A stretch of DNA of 13,867 nt from Gemmataceae bacterium (GCA_020847555.1 JADLBT010000080.1:1-13867); one strand, 5' to 3'; numbered from the stretch's first letter, positions 1 through 7,052 are shown. A program made the numbers and translations. The notes: generated by a model not told the origin, from the sequence alone.

Positions 1-2
1 AC

Positions 3-170
3 TACCTCAAGGGCCTTGCGAATCGCCTCAAGCGGGAGCAGCAGGCGGGCGTCCCGTACCTCCTCAAAGATCTGCCCGCCGACCATGCGGCCTTGAAGTT
101 CGCCAAGGAGGTCAACCCGGCCTACGATCCGAAAACGGAGACTTGCCCTACCTATCTATCTCGCCCATGA
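3..170 (+). CDS. C-terminal fragment of an unidentified protein (5' end outside window)
   Basis: An open frame runs in from the left edge (starting YLKGLANRLKREQQAGVPYL) for 55 codons to a TGA at 168-170. Third positions are mostly G or C until the last dozen codons, which supports real coding. The tail is hydrophilic, rich in Lys, Pro and Asp, with no membrane segment or motif that I recognise. It is convergent with nuoD and their 3' ends overlap by 23 bases, so no separate terminator fits between them. The product cannot be named from the visible part. Confidence 0.6.
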   Translation, partial: YLKGLANRLKREQQAGVPYLLKDLPADHAALKFAKEVNPAYDPKTETCPTYLSRP

Positions 171-1344
171 CGACGTCGATACTGCCGACGATAGCGGGCA
201 CGTCCGCGATCAGGCAGCCGGCGCAGATGGCGTTGGTGACGCTCAGGTTCGCGAAGCTCGACGAGCGCGCCCGCACCCGGAACGGCACCGGATCCTTCGT
301 CGCCCGGCCGATGACGTAGAACCCCATCTGCCCGCGCGGACACTCCGTCTCGACGTAGGTCTCTCCCTGCGGCAGGTGGCGCGGCGGTTCGATGCGGTGA
401 GAGCCCTGAGCCTGAGCGTACTTCTTCAGCCCCTGCTCGACGAGCTTGATGCTCTCGATCAACTCGAGCATGCGGACGTAGAAGCGGTGCCAGTTGTCGC
501 CGATGACCGCCTCGGGCGGCTTCTCGGGGAACGGCGGGACGATCACCTTGAAATCGTACTGCTCGTAGCCGCAGTACGGCTCGATCCTGCGCAGATCCCA
601 TTCCGGGTCACCCTTGCTCGTATCGAGCGACCCGCGCAGCATCGGCCCGGTACAGGCATAGGCCAGGGCGAGTTCCCGCGACATGATCCCGAGGTTCGCG
701 GTCCGCTGGATGAAGATCGCATTGCGCGTCAAAAGCGTGTGGTACTCGTCGATGCGCGGCTTGAGGTAGTCGAGAAACTGCTGGCAGCGCGTCGCCCAGC
801 CGTCCGGCAGATCGTCGTGGACGCCGCCGATGGTGATGTAGCTGTACGTCAGGCGGGCACCGCAGACCTCCTCGAACAGATCGAGGATCATCTCGCGCTC
901 GCGGAAGGCATACAGGAACGGGCTGAACGTCCCCAGGTCCAGGCCGTAGGCGCCCATGCCGACCAGGTGGCTGGCGATCCGGTTCAGTTCGGCGATGATG
1001 ACGCGGATGACCTGCGCCTTCTCCGGGATCTTCATCCCGCACAGCTTCTCGACCGCCATCGCGTAGCCGAGGTTCATGTTCATCGCGGCGAGGTAGTCCA
1101 TCCGATCGGTGTACGGGATGAACTGGATCGTGGTGACGTTCTCGCCGATCTTCTCGGCGCAGCGGTGCAGATACCCCAGGTGGGGCGTGACCTCGGAGAC
1201 GACCTCGCCATCGGTCCGCAGGACGAGGCGCAGCACACCGTGCGTGCTGGGGTGCTGCGGACCCATGTTGACCAACATTTCGTCGGTGCGGACGTCGAAC
1301 TCGACGACGGTCGGATCGGTGCGCGGTAGCTCGGCGGTGGCCAT
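148..1344 (-). CDS. nuoD: NADH-quinone oxidoreductase subunit D (NuoD, 49 kDa homologue)
   Basis: A 398-aa protein of normal length for the family. NuoD forms, with NuoB, the quinone-binding cavity of complex I in the peripheral arm at the cytoplasmic face of the membrane. The N-terminal signature GPQHPSTHG is at residues 28-36, and the quinone-site pair of this family is present as His35 and a Tyr in TDRMDY near residue 84. The C-terminus keeps the expected SVTNAICAGCLIADVPAIVGSIDVVMGEIDR-type ending (seen here in pieces as SSSFANLSVTN and IVGSIDVVMGEIDR). It is the last gene of the visible minus-strand nuo block, 71 bases after nuoC, in a gap that holds a palindromic repeat. It is a separate gene, not a nuoCD fusion. 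The start at the ATG before ATAELPRTD fits the usual short leader. Identification is secure. Confidence 0.97.
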   Translation of the reverse strand: MATAELPRTDPTVVEFDVRTDEMLVNMGPQHPSTHGVLRLVLRTDGEVVSEVTPHLGYLHRCAEKIGENVTTIQFIPYTDRMDYLAAMNMNLGYAMAVEKLCGMKIPEKAQVIRVIIAELNRIASHLVGMGAYGLDLGTFSPFLYAFREREMILDLFEEVCGARLTYSYITIGGVHDDLPDGWATRCQQFLDYLKPRIDEYHTLLTRNAIFIQRTANLGIMSRELALAYACTGPMLRGSLDTSKGDPEWDLRRIEPYCGYEQYDFKVIVPPFPEKPPEAVIGDNWHRFYVRMLELIESIKLVEQGLKKYAQAQGSHRIEPPRHLPQGETYVETECPRGQMGFYVIGRATKDPVPFRVRARSSSFANLSVTNAICAGCLIADVPAIVGSIDVVMGEIDR

Positions 1345-1375
1345 GAGAGCCTCGTATGGACAGACAGGCCGGGAC

Positions 1376-1407
1376 GAAAGTCCACGAGTTGCGTCCCGTG
1401 GGCTTTT
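1376..1407. repeat. Palindromic repeat, copy 1 (between nuoC and nuoD)
   Basis: Arms GAAAGTCCACGAG and CCCGTGGGCTTTT pair over 12 bases with one wobble and one mismatch, around a short core. It shares its CCACG...CGTGGGCTTT arms with the copies at 4788, 6198 and 12211. It starts 8 bases beyond the nuoC stop codon. The flank GGCAGGTAAGAGGAGGCA (read on the minus strand) resembles the flank of copy 2. Confidence 0.75.
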
Positions 1408-1415
1408 GCCTCCTC

Positions 1416-1946
1416 TTACCTGCCGCGGATGCCGTGATATTCCAGCGGGAACTCGTAATCCTTGCGGAGCGGGTGCCCTTCCCAGTCCTCGGCGAGGAGC
1501 ATGCGCCGCGGGTCCGGGTGGCCGACAAACCAGACACCGGTCAGGTCGTACACCTCGCGCTCGTGCCAGTCGGCGGCGGCCCAGAGGGACGTGACGGTCG
1601 GCACCTCGGGGAGTTGGCCGGGCCTGTCGTCCTTCCAGCGCGGCAGGCTGACCTTGAGGACGAACCGATGCCGGTGCAGGAAGCTCTGCAGGTGGTAGAC
1701 CACTTCGAGGTGCGGCTCGAAGCCGGCCTTGGGCGCCTTCTTCGGGTCCGGCTCGAAGTAATCGACCCCGCTGACGCAGTTGAGCATGTCGAAGGCCAAC
1801 CGCGGGTCGTCGCGCAGAAAGCGACAGACCTCGACCAGGTTCTCCGGCGCCACGACGGCGAACGGATCGATGGCTTCGAGGTTCTTCGCCTTGATCCGGT
1901 CGCCGAACTTCTGTTCCAGGAGCGCGATGATTTCTGCGGAAGTCAT
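1416..1946 (-). CDS. nuoC: NADH-quinone oxidoreductase subunit C (NuoC, 30 kDa homologue)
   Basis: A 176-aa protein, the usual size of an unfused NuoC. This is a hydrophilic subunit of the peripheral arm that packs against NuoD and NuoB. The family signature lies at about residues 122-164: the stretch WHEREVYDLTGVWFVGHPD followed by RRMLLAEDWEGHPLRKDY, essentially the full 30 kDa subunit signature. It sits 34 bases after nuoB and before nuoD, in the standard A-B-C-D order. The bases just before the ATG at 1946 are C-rich (complement of a run of G) with no clear Shine-Dalgarno sequence, so it may be translated by coupling or without one. Identification is secure; the start is less certain than the product. 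Confidence 0.96.
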   Translation of the reverse strand: MTSAEIIALLEQKFGDRIKAKNLEAIDPFAVVAPENLVEVCRFLRDDPRLAFDMLNCVSGVDYFEPDPKKAPKAGFEPHLEVVYHLQSFLHRHRFVLKVSLPRWKDDRPGQLPEVPTVTSLWAAADWHEREVYDLTGVWFVGHPDPRRMLLAEDWEGHPLRKDYEFPLEYHGIRGR

Positions 1947-1980
1947 GGGGGGTCGGGGGTTGTCGGCGAGCCGGGAGGGA

Positions 1981-2622
1981 TCAGCCCTTGGCGGGTGCCG
2001 CCAGTTCCTTGTTGCGCTTGACGAAGGCGTTGGCCAGTTCCATCGCCTTGACGGGGTCGGGTTCGAGGCCGCCCAGCTCGGCGGGCAGCTGCGGGTAGCC
2101 GGTCCGGGCGGGAATCGGCAGCTCGACCGGCTGGCCGCGGCTGAGATCCTTCATGCCGCGCACCTTGTCCTGGATACGCATCAGTCCTTCGAGCAGCGCC
2201 TCCGGCCGCGGCGGACAGCCGGGAACGTAAACGTCCACCGGCACCACCAGATCGACGCCCTTGACGACGTTGTAGCCGTACTTGTAGTACGGCCCGCCGC
2301 CGCACGTGCAGGCGCCCATCGCGATAACGAACTTCGGGTCCGGCATCTGGTTGTACAGGCGGCGTACCCGGCTCGCCATCTTGTAGTTGACGGTCCCGGC
2401 CACGATCATCAGGTCTGCCTGGCGCGGCGTCGCCCGGAAGGCGCCGGCGCCGAAACGGTCCATGTCGTAGCGCGACGCGCCGGACGCCATCATCTCGATG
2501 GCGCAGCACGCCAGCCCGAAGGTCATCGGCCACATGCTCGACTCGCGCGCCCAGTTGATCGCCTGCTCGAGCGTCGCGACGACAACGTTTTCCTCGTTGA
2601 AACGCCCTTCCAGAAAGCCCAT
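1981..2622 (-). CDS. nuoB: NADH-quinone oxidoreductase subunit B (NuoB, PSST homologue)
   Basis: A 213-aa protein carrying the terminal iron-sulfur cluster N2 that passes electrons to quinone. The unusual tandem cysteines are present ([10 protein letters not shown], Cys39 and Cys40), with the other ligands Cys105 in MGACTCGGG and Cys136 in VPGCPPRPE. The start at 2622 is preceded by AAGGAG at good spacing; a longer open frame upstream in the same reading frame overlaps nuoA and is not needed. Conserved sequence ends at about residue 155, and a further 55-60 residues form a hydrophilic C-terminal extension rich in Pro, Leu and Lys, longer than in the enterobacterial protein. It lies between nuoA (41 bases upstream) and nuoC. 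Identification is secure. Confidence 0.97.
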   Translation of the reverse strand: MGFLEGRFNEENVVVATLEQAINWARESSMWPMTFGLACCAIEMMASGASRYDMDRFGAGAFRATPRQADLMIVAGTVNYKMASRVRRLYNQMPDPKFVIAMGACTCGGGPYYKYGYNVVKGVDLVVPVDVYVPGCPPRPEALLEGLMRIQDKVRGMKDLSRGQPVELPIPARTGYPQLPAELGGLEPDPVKAMELANAFVKRNKELAAPAKG

Positions 2623-2663
2623 CTCGGTTCTCCTTCCGGCCGCCGCACCGGGCAGGCCGGATG

Positions 2664-3290
2664 TCAGGAAGCGGATCCTGCCGGGGCCTCGGAGCGGTCC
2701 CGGGCCGGCACCAGCTGCGGCGGCTGCTCCGGCGGCCTGGCGGCGGCCACTCGCTCCGCCGCCGTGCTCCGCACCCAGTCGATGTCGCCGCGCCGCCACA
2801 GATATGCGAAGCCGACGAGCAGCACGCCGAAGAAGACGGCCATGTCGATCATCGCCAGGCGGGCGAAGGATTGCGCGGTGTCCGGCTGAATCGCCTTCGG
2901 CCGCTCCTCCCCCGGCAGCGGCGGCAGACCCTGCGGCGTCAGCTGGGCGGTGATCTGCGTGCGAGCGTTCGCATCGAGCCCTTCGCGCGCCAGGGTGTTC
3001 GCCTTGCCGAAGACGGTCGCCCACGGGAAGAAGAACGCAACCTCGACGTCGAAGATAACGAACAGCAGGGCGACGACGTAGTAGCGCAGGTCGAACTGGA
3101 CCCAGGCGCTACCGATAGTCGGCTCGCCGCACTCGTAGACGGTGAGCCGGTCCTCCTCGAAGTCCGGCCGCTTCAGGCGCACGCGGTCGGCCGGGGCCGG
3201 GCGGACCAGCCGACCCAGCACCAGGTGGAAGAAGAGGAAGAAGATCCCCACCGCCAGGAACACGAGCATGAAGAAAACGAGCGTGGTCAT
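2664..3290 (-). CDS. nuoA: NADH-quinone oxidoreductase subunit A (NuoA), with an enlarged loop
   Basis: A small membrane subunit of complex I next to the quinone site. Three membrane segments are visible at about residues 3-27, 69-92 and 145-166. The family core is intact: [20 protein letters not shown] with its loop cysteine, then [15 protein letters not shown] with the conserved acidic Asp81 and Glu83. At 208 aa it is well above the usual 120-150. The excess is a hydrophilic insert of about 45 residues between helices 2 and 3 (about 97-143) and a Pro/Ala-rich tail of about 40 residues after helix 3. The start at 3290 gives a first helix directly at the N-terminus; GAGGA lies a little far upstream, and an in-frame upstream ATG (MGAWLARR) is an alternative. 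Confidence 0.94.
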   Translation of the reverse strand: MTTLVFFMLVFLAVGIFFLFFHLVLGRLVRPAPADRVRLKRPDFEEDRLTVYECGEPTIGSAWVQFDLRYYVVALLFVIFDVEVAFFFPWATVFGKANTLAREGLDANARTQITAQLTPQGLPPLPGEERPKAIQPDTAQSFARLAMIDMAVFFGVLLVGFAYLWRRGDIDWVRSTAAERVAAARPPEQPPQLVPARDRSEAPAGSAS

Positions 3291-3321
3291 TAGTCGGATG
3301 ATCCTCGTCCGGCGCTGTCCG

Positions 3322-3376
3322 AGCCCGAAGCGCCAGCGCCGGGCGAGCCAGGCGCCCATCGCTGGCGCTCCGGGCT
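3322..3376. repeat. Long imperfect inverted repeat between the DUF2203 gene and nuoA
   Basis: Two 17-base arms, AGCCCGAAGCGCCAGCG (3322-3338) and CGCTGGCGCTCCGGGCT (3360-3376), pair with a single mismatch around a 21-base loop. It fills much of the 101-base gap before nuoA. There is no T-run after it on either strand, so a simple intrinsic terminator is unlikely; an intercistronic hairpin or a dispersed repeat is more likely. Its sequence is unrelated to the CCCACGGG palindrome family of this window. Confidence 0.8.
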
Positions 3377-3391
3377 GATCCGACGGCCGCT

Positions 3392-3838
3392 TCAGCGTTT
3401 CGCCATCGGTGCGGTCTGGAGCTTCTGGCGGCCGGCGAAGCCGGCGTCCAGCTCGTGCCAGTGCGACACTTCCGGCTCGCCCAGGCGCCAGCACAGGTAG
3501 ACCTCGTGGCCGTCCAGCACGCACGGAAAATCTACCAGGCCGGTGTAGGGATCCTTCAGCTCAACGCCCAGCCCGTACAGCTCGCGGATGAGTTCCTCCA
3601 TGCGCTCCTTGCCGCGTTCGTACTCGGCCCGGATTTCGTGGAGTTCCTCCTGATAGGCGTCGCGAACCTTGCCGGGCGGCGGCGACGACTCGACACGGGC
3701 CAGCCGGTCGTGCCGCTCGCTCAGGTCGCGGGCCAGTTCGGTGATGTCGCGGAGGATGGAGCGCAGCAGCGGCAGGGTCGCGTTGGCCTCGGCGACGGTG
3801 AAATATTTCTTCTTGCGGGCGCGCTTCTGGGCAGTCAT
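3392..3838 (-). CDS. DUF2203 family protein
   Basis: A 148-aa soluble protein that matches the DUF2203 family as I know it: N-terminal YFTVAEANATLPLLRSIL, a long charged helical middle (about residues 25-90, likely coiled coil), and a C-terminal signature LKDPYTGLVDFP followed by VYLCWRLGEPEVSHWHELDA and GFAGRQ. The biochemical role of the family is unknown to me. The ATG at 3838 is preceded by AAGGAGGT at ideal spacing, the strongest ribosome binding site in the nuo block; this decides the start over a longer upstream frame. It lies between nuoI (270 bases upstream) and nuoA (101 bases downstream), on the same strand. A complex I link is only an inference from position. Confidence 0.88.
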   Translation of the reverse strand: MTAQKRARKKKYFTVAEANATLPLLRSILRDITELARDLSERHDRLARVESSPPPGKVRDAYQEELHEIRAEYERGKERMEELIRELYGLGVELKDPYTGLVDFPCVLDGHEVYLCWRLGEPEVSHWHELDAGFAGRQKLQTAPMAKR

Positions 3839-4108
3839 GGTTTGACCTCCTTCGGTGCCGACCGCTGGATACGGGGCGGGGGCAGCCGGCACCCCCACCA
3901 TCCACAGCGGCTCGGCGTGTTGGTACAGCACACCACCGGAGCAAGGTCGGAAAGGCCGGGCGAGGATTGCGGACCTCGAACCGCCAACGGCAGACGTCCG
4001 GATCCAGCATGCTTCGAGCGCGTCCTGCAGCGGCCCGCGAACCGGACCCGTGCCTCTCCGTCCGTTCCCGGTCGTTCCGGGGCAGGCGCCGTGCCCACCC
4101 CGCCAGGG

Positions 4109-4669
4109 TTACGACTTCGCCGCGGCCGCCGGCTTCGCCGGCGGGGCCGGGTCCGGCGGCTTCGTCCAGACCGGCTCGGCAGTCATCTTGGACGCCGCCA
4201 CCGCCGTCGGGTTCAGGGTCGCCTGTCCCCAGGCGGTTTCCACGGGGAGCTTGGCGAAATCGACGATGCAGCCGTCGCGGCTGTAGCAGCTCAGGTCGTA
4301 GTTCGATCCCATGAAGATGCAATCGACCGGACACGGATCGACGCACAGGGCACAGAACATGCACTTGGTGTAATCGATCTTGAACCCATTGACCCGGAAC
4401 CCCTTGCCGACCGGGTTCTTCATCTTGTCGATATAGATGCAGTCCACCGGGCAGGCCCGGGCACACTTGTCGCAGCCAATGCACGTCGTCAGGTCGAACC
4501 GATGGAACCCGCGGTAGCGCGGCTTGACCGGGACCGGCAACTCGGGGTACTCGAAGTGCTGCGTGAACGCCTTGCGCTTGTAGGTCTGCACGAAATACCA
4601 GAGTGTCAGCCACAGGCCCTGACCGACGGTCTTGATCGCCGAACGGACATTATGGAACCACGTGCGCAT
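4109..4669 (-). CDS. nuoI: NADH-quinone oxidoreductase subunit I (NuoI, TYKY homologue)
   Basis: A 186-aa ferredoxin-like subunit that carries clusters N6a and N6b in the peripheral arm of complex I, between the NuoG and NuoB clusters. Two classical 4Fe-4S motifs are visible: [15 protein letters not shown] (Cys63, 66, 69, 73) and [15 protein letters not shown] (Cys103, 106, 109, 113). The N-terminal amphipathic stretch ([17 protein letters not shown]) is typical for membrane-edge anchoring. The last 35 residues form a Pro/Ala/Lys tail beyond the family core. The gene precedes nuoA-D instead of following nuoH, with the DUF2203 gene between; no nuoH is in the window. Upstream, an AT-rich patch with TAAAAT on the minus strand (4723-4728) could be a -10 box, but no convincing -35 is seen. 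Confidence 0.96.
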   Translation of the reverse strand: MRTWFHNVRSAIKTVGQGLWLTLWYFVQTYKRKAFTQHFEYPELPVPVKPRYRGFHRFDLTTCIGCDKCARACPVDCIYIDKMKNPVGKGFRVNGFKIDYTKCMFCALCVDPCPVDCIFMGSNYDLSCYSRDGCIVDFAKLPVETAWGQATLNPTAVAASKMTAEPVWTKPPDPAPPAKPAAAAKS

Positions 4670-4787
4670 GTGGGTCTCGCCTGGGAGGAGGGATGCCCCG
4701 CGGGCCGGGATCGTCTACAGGAATTTTACGAAGCGGCGCGCAGCTTTACCAGGGGAAGCGGGCAGTAGGCAGGAGGCAGCAGACCGC

Positions 4788-4818
4788 GAAAGCCCACGGG
4801 TGGCGTCTCGTGGGCTTC
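4788..4818. repeat. Palindromic repeat, copy 2 (after the zinc-ribbon gene, before nuoI)
   Basis: GAAAGCCCACGGG pairs with CTCGTGGGCTTC around a 6-base core; the same arms occur in copies at 1376, 6198 and 12211. An outer pair also exists: GGCAGTAGGCA (4761-4771) against TGCCTGCTGCC (4823-4833), one mismatch, giving a composite of 73 bases. The palindrome overlaps the stop codon of the upstream gene by two bases. On the minus strand it is followed by a short TTTC only, so termination would be weak. Confidence 0.8.
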
Positions 4819-5425
4819 AGTTTGCCTGCTGCCACAGGACCAATGCCATCAGCCCACCGACCGCCCCGACGTGGACAGCGGACAGGACGAATCCGAGGGT
4901 GGCCACGATCATCCGGTTGCCGCGAGCGCGGATGGCCGCAGCGCCCTGCCCGATGCCAAACAGGGCCGGCAGTAGGCCGGCGAACACCAGCAGGCCGGCC
5001 ACGCCCAGGGTGCTCGTCCCGTCCGCACCCGCCCGCAGGATCACGAGCAGGGCCGAGGCGAGCGTCAGGCCCCACGCGGTCGCGCCGAAGACGAGCGCCA
5101 GCAGCGCCTGGCGCTGGTGGGCGCGCACCTCCTCCGGGCGGGTCTCCCTGGAGTCGAGGGCGCGCGTCAGGCAGGCCAGGCACAGCGCCCGGTCCTGCCA
5201 CTTGCTGCGGCAGATCCCGCAGATGTAGGTGCCGCAGCGCTGGCAGGTGCCAGCTGCGGGATTGTTCGGGTGGGTCGCGCACCGCGCCCCGGCTGGCACC
5301 GGCTCGTGGGCCACCTGGGCGGCGTCGCGGCGCTCGTACAGCGGCTCCCGGCACCGGCGGCACCGGGCGCCTACCCGCTCCGGATCGGCGTAAAACAGCT
5401 CCCCACAGTAACGGCACTCGATCAT
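4817..5425 (-). CDS. Zinc-ribbon plus B-box-like membrane protein, function unknown
   Basis: A 202-aa protein with three parts. Residues 1-26 form a small zinc ribbon (Cys4, Cys7, Cys22, Cys25). Residues 49-85 form a B-box-like zinc-binding segment with CATHP and CQRCGTYICGICRSKW followed by CLAC (Cys49, His52, Cys61, 64, 69, 72, 82, 85). The C-terminal half has three membrane helices at about 107-130, 138-160 and 172-197 with small residues between, similar in layout to DUF4190-like domains. A GGAGG ribosome binding site precedes the ATG. It follows, 24 bases away, a gene of the same architecture, so the two look like diverged tandem paralogues, and the RDD gene is at the head of the set. 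No enzymatic motif is seen; a membrane-linked zinc protein of unknown role. Confidence 0.85.
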   Translation of the reverse strand: MIECRYCGELFYADPERVGARCRRCREPLYERRDAAQVAHEPVPAGARCATHPNNPAAGTCQRCGTYICGICRSKWQDRALCLACLTRALDSRETRPEEVRAHQRQALLALVFGATAWGLTLASALLVILRAGADGTSTLGVAGLLVFAGLLPALFGIGQGAAAIRARGNRMIVATLGFVLSAVHVGAVGGLMALVLWQQAN

Positions 5426-5449
5426 GTTCGCCTCCGGCCGCCTTCCGCG

Positions 5450-6157
5450 TCACCCAAGCGACGGGGGGAAAAGGGTTAGCAGCAGCATGAGCACGACCCC
5501 GGCCCCGCCCGCCACGACGCCGGTGACGGCCAGCGACCGGCCGCTGACGCGCGGGTTCGTCTCCGTGTCGCGCAGCGCCAGCGCCCCCAGAACCAGAGCG
5601 ACCAGGTGCGCCAGCACGACCACCAGGCCGACTACCTGCAGCCCCGCCTGCAGGGCGAGCAGTGTGAGGTAGATGCCGAACAGCCAGGTGAACGACGTCA
5701 CCAGCACCGACGAGACTGCCTTGCCGGACACGCCGGGCGGTTTTTGCAGGGTGTGGACGCGGAAATTCTTGCACGGCCCGCACAGCGTCGCGCCCTGGAA
5801 CTCGACGACGCACTCGCCGCAGAACGCCTCCCCGCAGGCGGCGCAGGGCCGGAACGACGCCACGTCGTCGTGGTTGAAGCAGAAGCGCGGGTCGCGCCGC
5901 CGCGGTCCGGGCGGGCGCCGGGCCGGTCGCGGCCGATCGGCCGACGGCACGCGCTCCTCCCCGATCGGGATCGGCTCCAGGCGCGGGGCCGGCATGGTCG
6001 GCAGCGGGTCGGGGATGGGCGCGACCGGCGGCGGCTCCGTCGTGCTCTCCCACGGCACGCTGTTGCCCTGGCCGCACTCGCAGAAGATCATCGTCCCGAT
6101 CGACGACGCCGGCCGGCTGTGTTTCTTGCCACACTGTTTGCAGGCAAACCAGATCAT
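5450..6157 (-). CDS. Zinc-ribbon plus B-box-like membrane protein with proline-rich linker, function unknown
   Basis: A 235-aa protein. Residues 6-28 form a small zinc-binding knuckle (CKQCG, then CECG). Residues 40-90 are a disordered Pro/Arg/Glu-rich linker. Residues 93-129 form a B-box-like zinc segment (Cys93, His96, CAACGEAFCGEC, CGPC). Three hydrophobic helices follow at about 148-170, 174-196 and 208-230. The architecture is that of the next gene downstream, with a longer linker, which suggests an old duplication. The start at 6157 has no Shine-Dalgarno sequence; the upstream bases belong to the outer arm of palindrome copy 3, so the repeat may have replaced the native leader, or translation is coupled to the RDD gene 21 bases upstream. 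Function unknown. Confidence 0.85.
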   Translation of the reverse strand: MIWFACKQCGKKHSRPASSIGTMIFCECGQGNSVPWESTTEPPPVAPIPDPLPTMPAPRLEPIPIGEERVPSADRPRPARRPPGPRRRDPRFCFNHDDVASFRPCAACGEAFCGECVVEFQGATLCGPCKNFRVHTLQKPPGVSGKAVSSVLVTSFTWLFGIYLTLLALQAGLQVVGLVVVLAHLVALVLGALALRDTETNPRVSGRSLAVTGVVAGGAGVVLMLLLTLFPPSLG

Positions 6158-6165
6158 GAGAGGTC

Positions 6166-6250
6166 AGGGGCGAGGGGTTCAGGGACCAGGAACTTGCCCC
6201 ACGGGTCGCGACCCGTGGGCTTTCCGGCTGCCCCCTGACCCCTCGCCCCT
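6166..6250. repeat. Composite palindromic repeat, copy 3 (RDD gene 3' end)
   Basis: The centre at 6198-6219 is a perfect 22-base palindrome, CCCACGGGTCGCGACCCGTGGG. Around it is an outer pair: AGGGGCGAGGGGTTCAGGG (6166-6184) against CCCTGACCCCTCGCCCCT (6233-6250), matching except for one extra base. The element covers the last 24 codons and the stop of the RDD gene and reaches to within 9 bases of the start of the following gene. It is the best-formed of four copies in the window. Confidence 0.85.
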
Positions 6251-7015
6251 TTCCCCTGGCGCAGTCGTGAGCAGCGCGATCATTTGCAGGACGAACTTCT
6301 CGTCGCTCTCGTACTCCTGCGGGGCCAGGTCGAGCCGGGTTTTGAAATAGCCCGCCACCGCACTGAACAGCCGGGCGCGCTCGCGCAGCCGCAACTGGTC
6401 GCGGCGCAGGCACAGGTCGAGCAGGGTCTGTTTGTGCTGCCGCCCGAGTTGCTCCAGCCGCTGCCGCGCCTGGGCCGCCCGCTCACGCTGGGCGGGCGTC
6501 GGCGGCGCGGCCAGGACGCGGATCGGGCCAGTCCGGTCCTCGACGTACACCACCAGCGTCCCCGCCGCCAGGTCGCCCAGGCGCCGGTTCTCCCGGTTGG
6601 ACGCCGCCACCAGGAACCCCACCCCATACGCCACCGGCACCAGGTCCGGCACCAGCAGCGGGAGGCCGTCCACCACGCGCAGGATGTTCCGCACCGCCGC
6701 CTGGGTGAACGAGGCCGCTGTCCCGCGCTCCTGGATCACCCGAATGCCGAGAACGCGCTTGCCCGGCGTCTGCCCGTGCCAGAGCCACTCGAAGACGACG
6801 AAGTAACCCCACTGGACGGCGAAACTCGTCACCATGAAGACGGCCATACCGACGCCGGCGCCGACCATCTCCCAGCCCTGGGCGACGAGCAGCAGCGCCG
6901 TCAGCAGCAGGGCGATCATCCCAAGGTCAAACAGCCACGCCAGGAAGCGCGCCCCCAGTCCCGCCACCCGATAGGTGAACGGCACCTTCTCGGAGGTGAC
7001 GACCCGGTGAAGCAT
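6179..7015 (-). CDS. RDD family membrane protein with repeat-derived C-terminus
   Basis: A 278-aa protein. Residues 13-160 form an RDD domain: an Arg and Asp in the first helix (RFLAWLFD), a helix at about 53-77, the loop GQTPGKRVLGIRV, and RRLGDLAAGTLVVYVED at the end. RDD proteins are membrane proteins of mostly unknown role, some linked to ion or solute transport. Residues 170-250 are a soluble, Arg/Gln-rich helical region (PAQRERAAQARQRLEQLGRQ), possibly coiled coil. The last 24 residues (after LLTTAPGE) are encoded by palindrome copy 3, so the native end was probably near residue 254. GGGAG lies before the ATG at 7015, and an extended -10 promoter is 38 bases upstream. First gene of a three-gene minus-strand set with two zinc-ribbon membrane proteins. 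Confidence 0.88.
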   Translation of the reverse strand: MLHRVVTSEKVPFTYRVAGLGARFLAWLFDLGMIALLLTALLLVAQGWEMVGAGVGMAVFMVTSFAVQWGYFVVFEWLWHGQTPGKRVLGIRVIQERGTAASFTQAAVRNILRVVDGLPLLVPDLVPVAYGVGFLVAASNRENRRLGDLAAGTLVVYVEDRTGPIRVLAAPPTPAQRERAAQARQRLEQLGRQHKQTLLDLCLRRDQLRLRERARLFSAVAGYFKTRLDLAPQEYESDEKFVLQMIALLTTAPGERGEGSGGSRKAHGSRPVGQVPGP

Positions 7016-7052
7016 CGTGCGCTCCCACGCCGCGGCCCGCGCCGCCGTGATG

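Noticed and set aside
376..1329. Long + strand open frame over nuoD
   Set aside because: It is the antisense shadow of nuoD, with an Arg/Asp/Val-rich composition that comes from GC-rich complementary codons.
3839..4108. Possible extra gene between nuoI and the DUF2203 gene
   Set aside because: Open frames on both strands have shadow-like composition and no ribosome binding site or motif; I see no gene, only a possible leader for the DUF2203-nuoABCD part.
4746..6413. 555-codon minus-strand open frame across three genes
   Set aside because: It is out of frame with the zinc-ribbon genes and the RDD gene, is extremely Arg/Gly/Pro-rich, and runs through two palindromic repeats.
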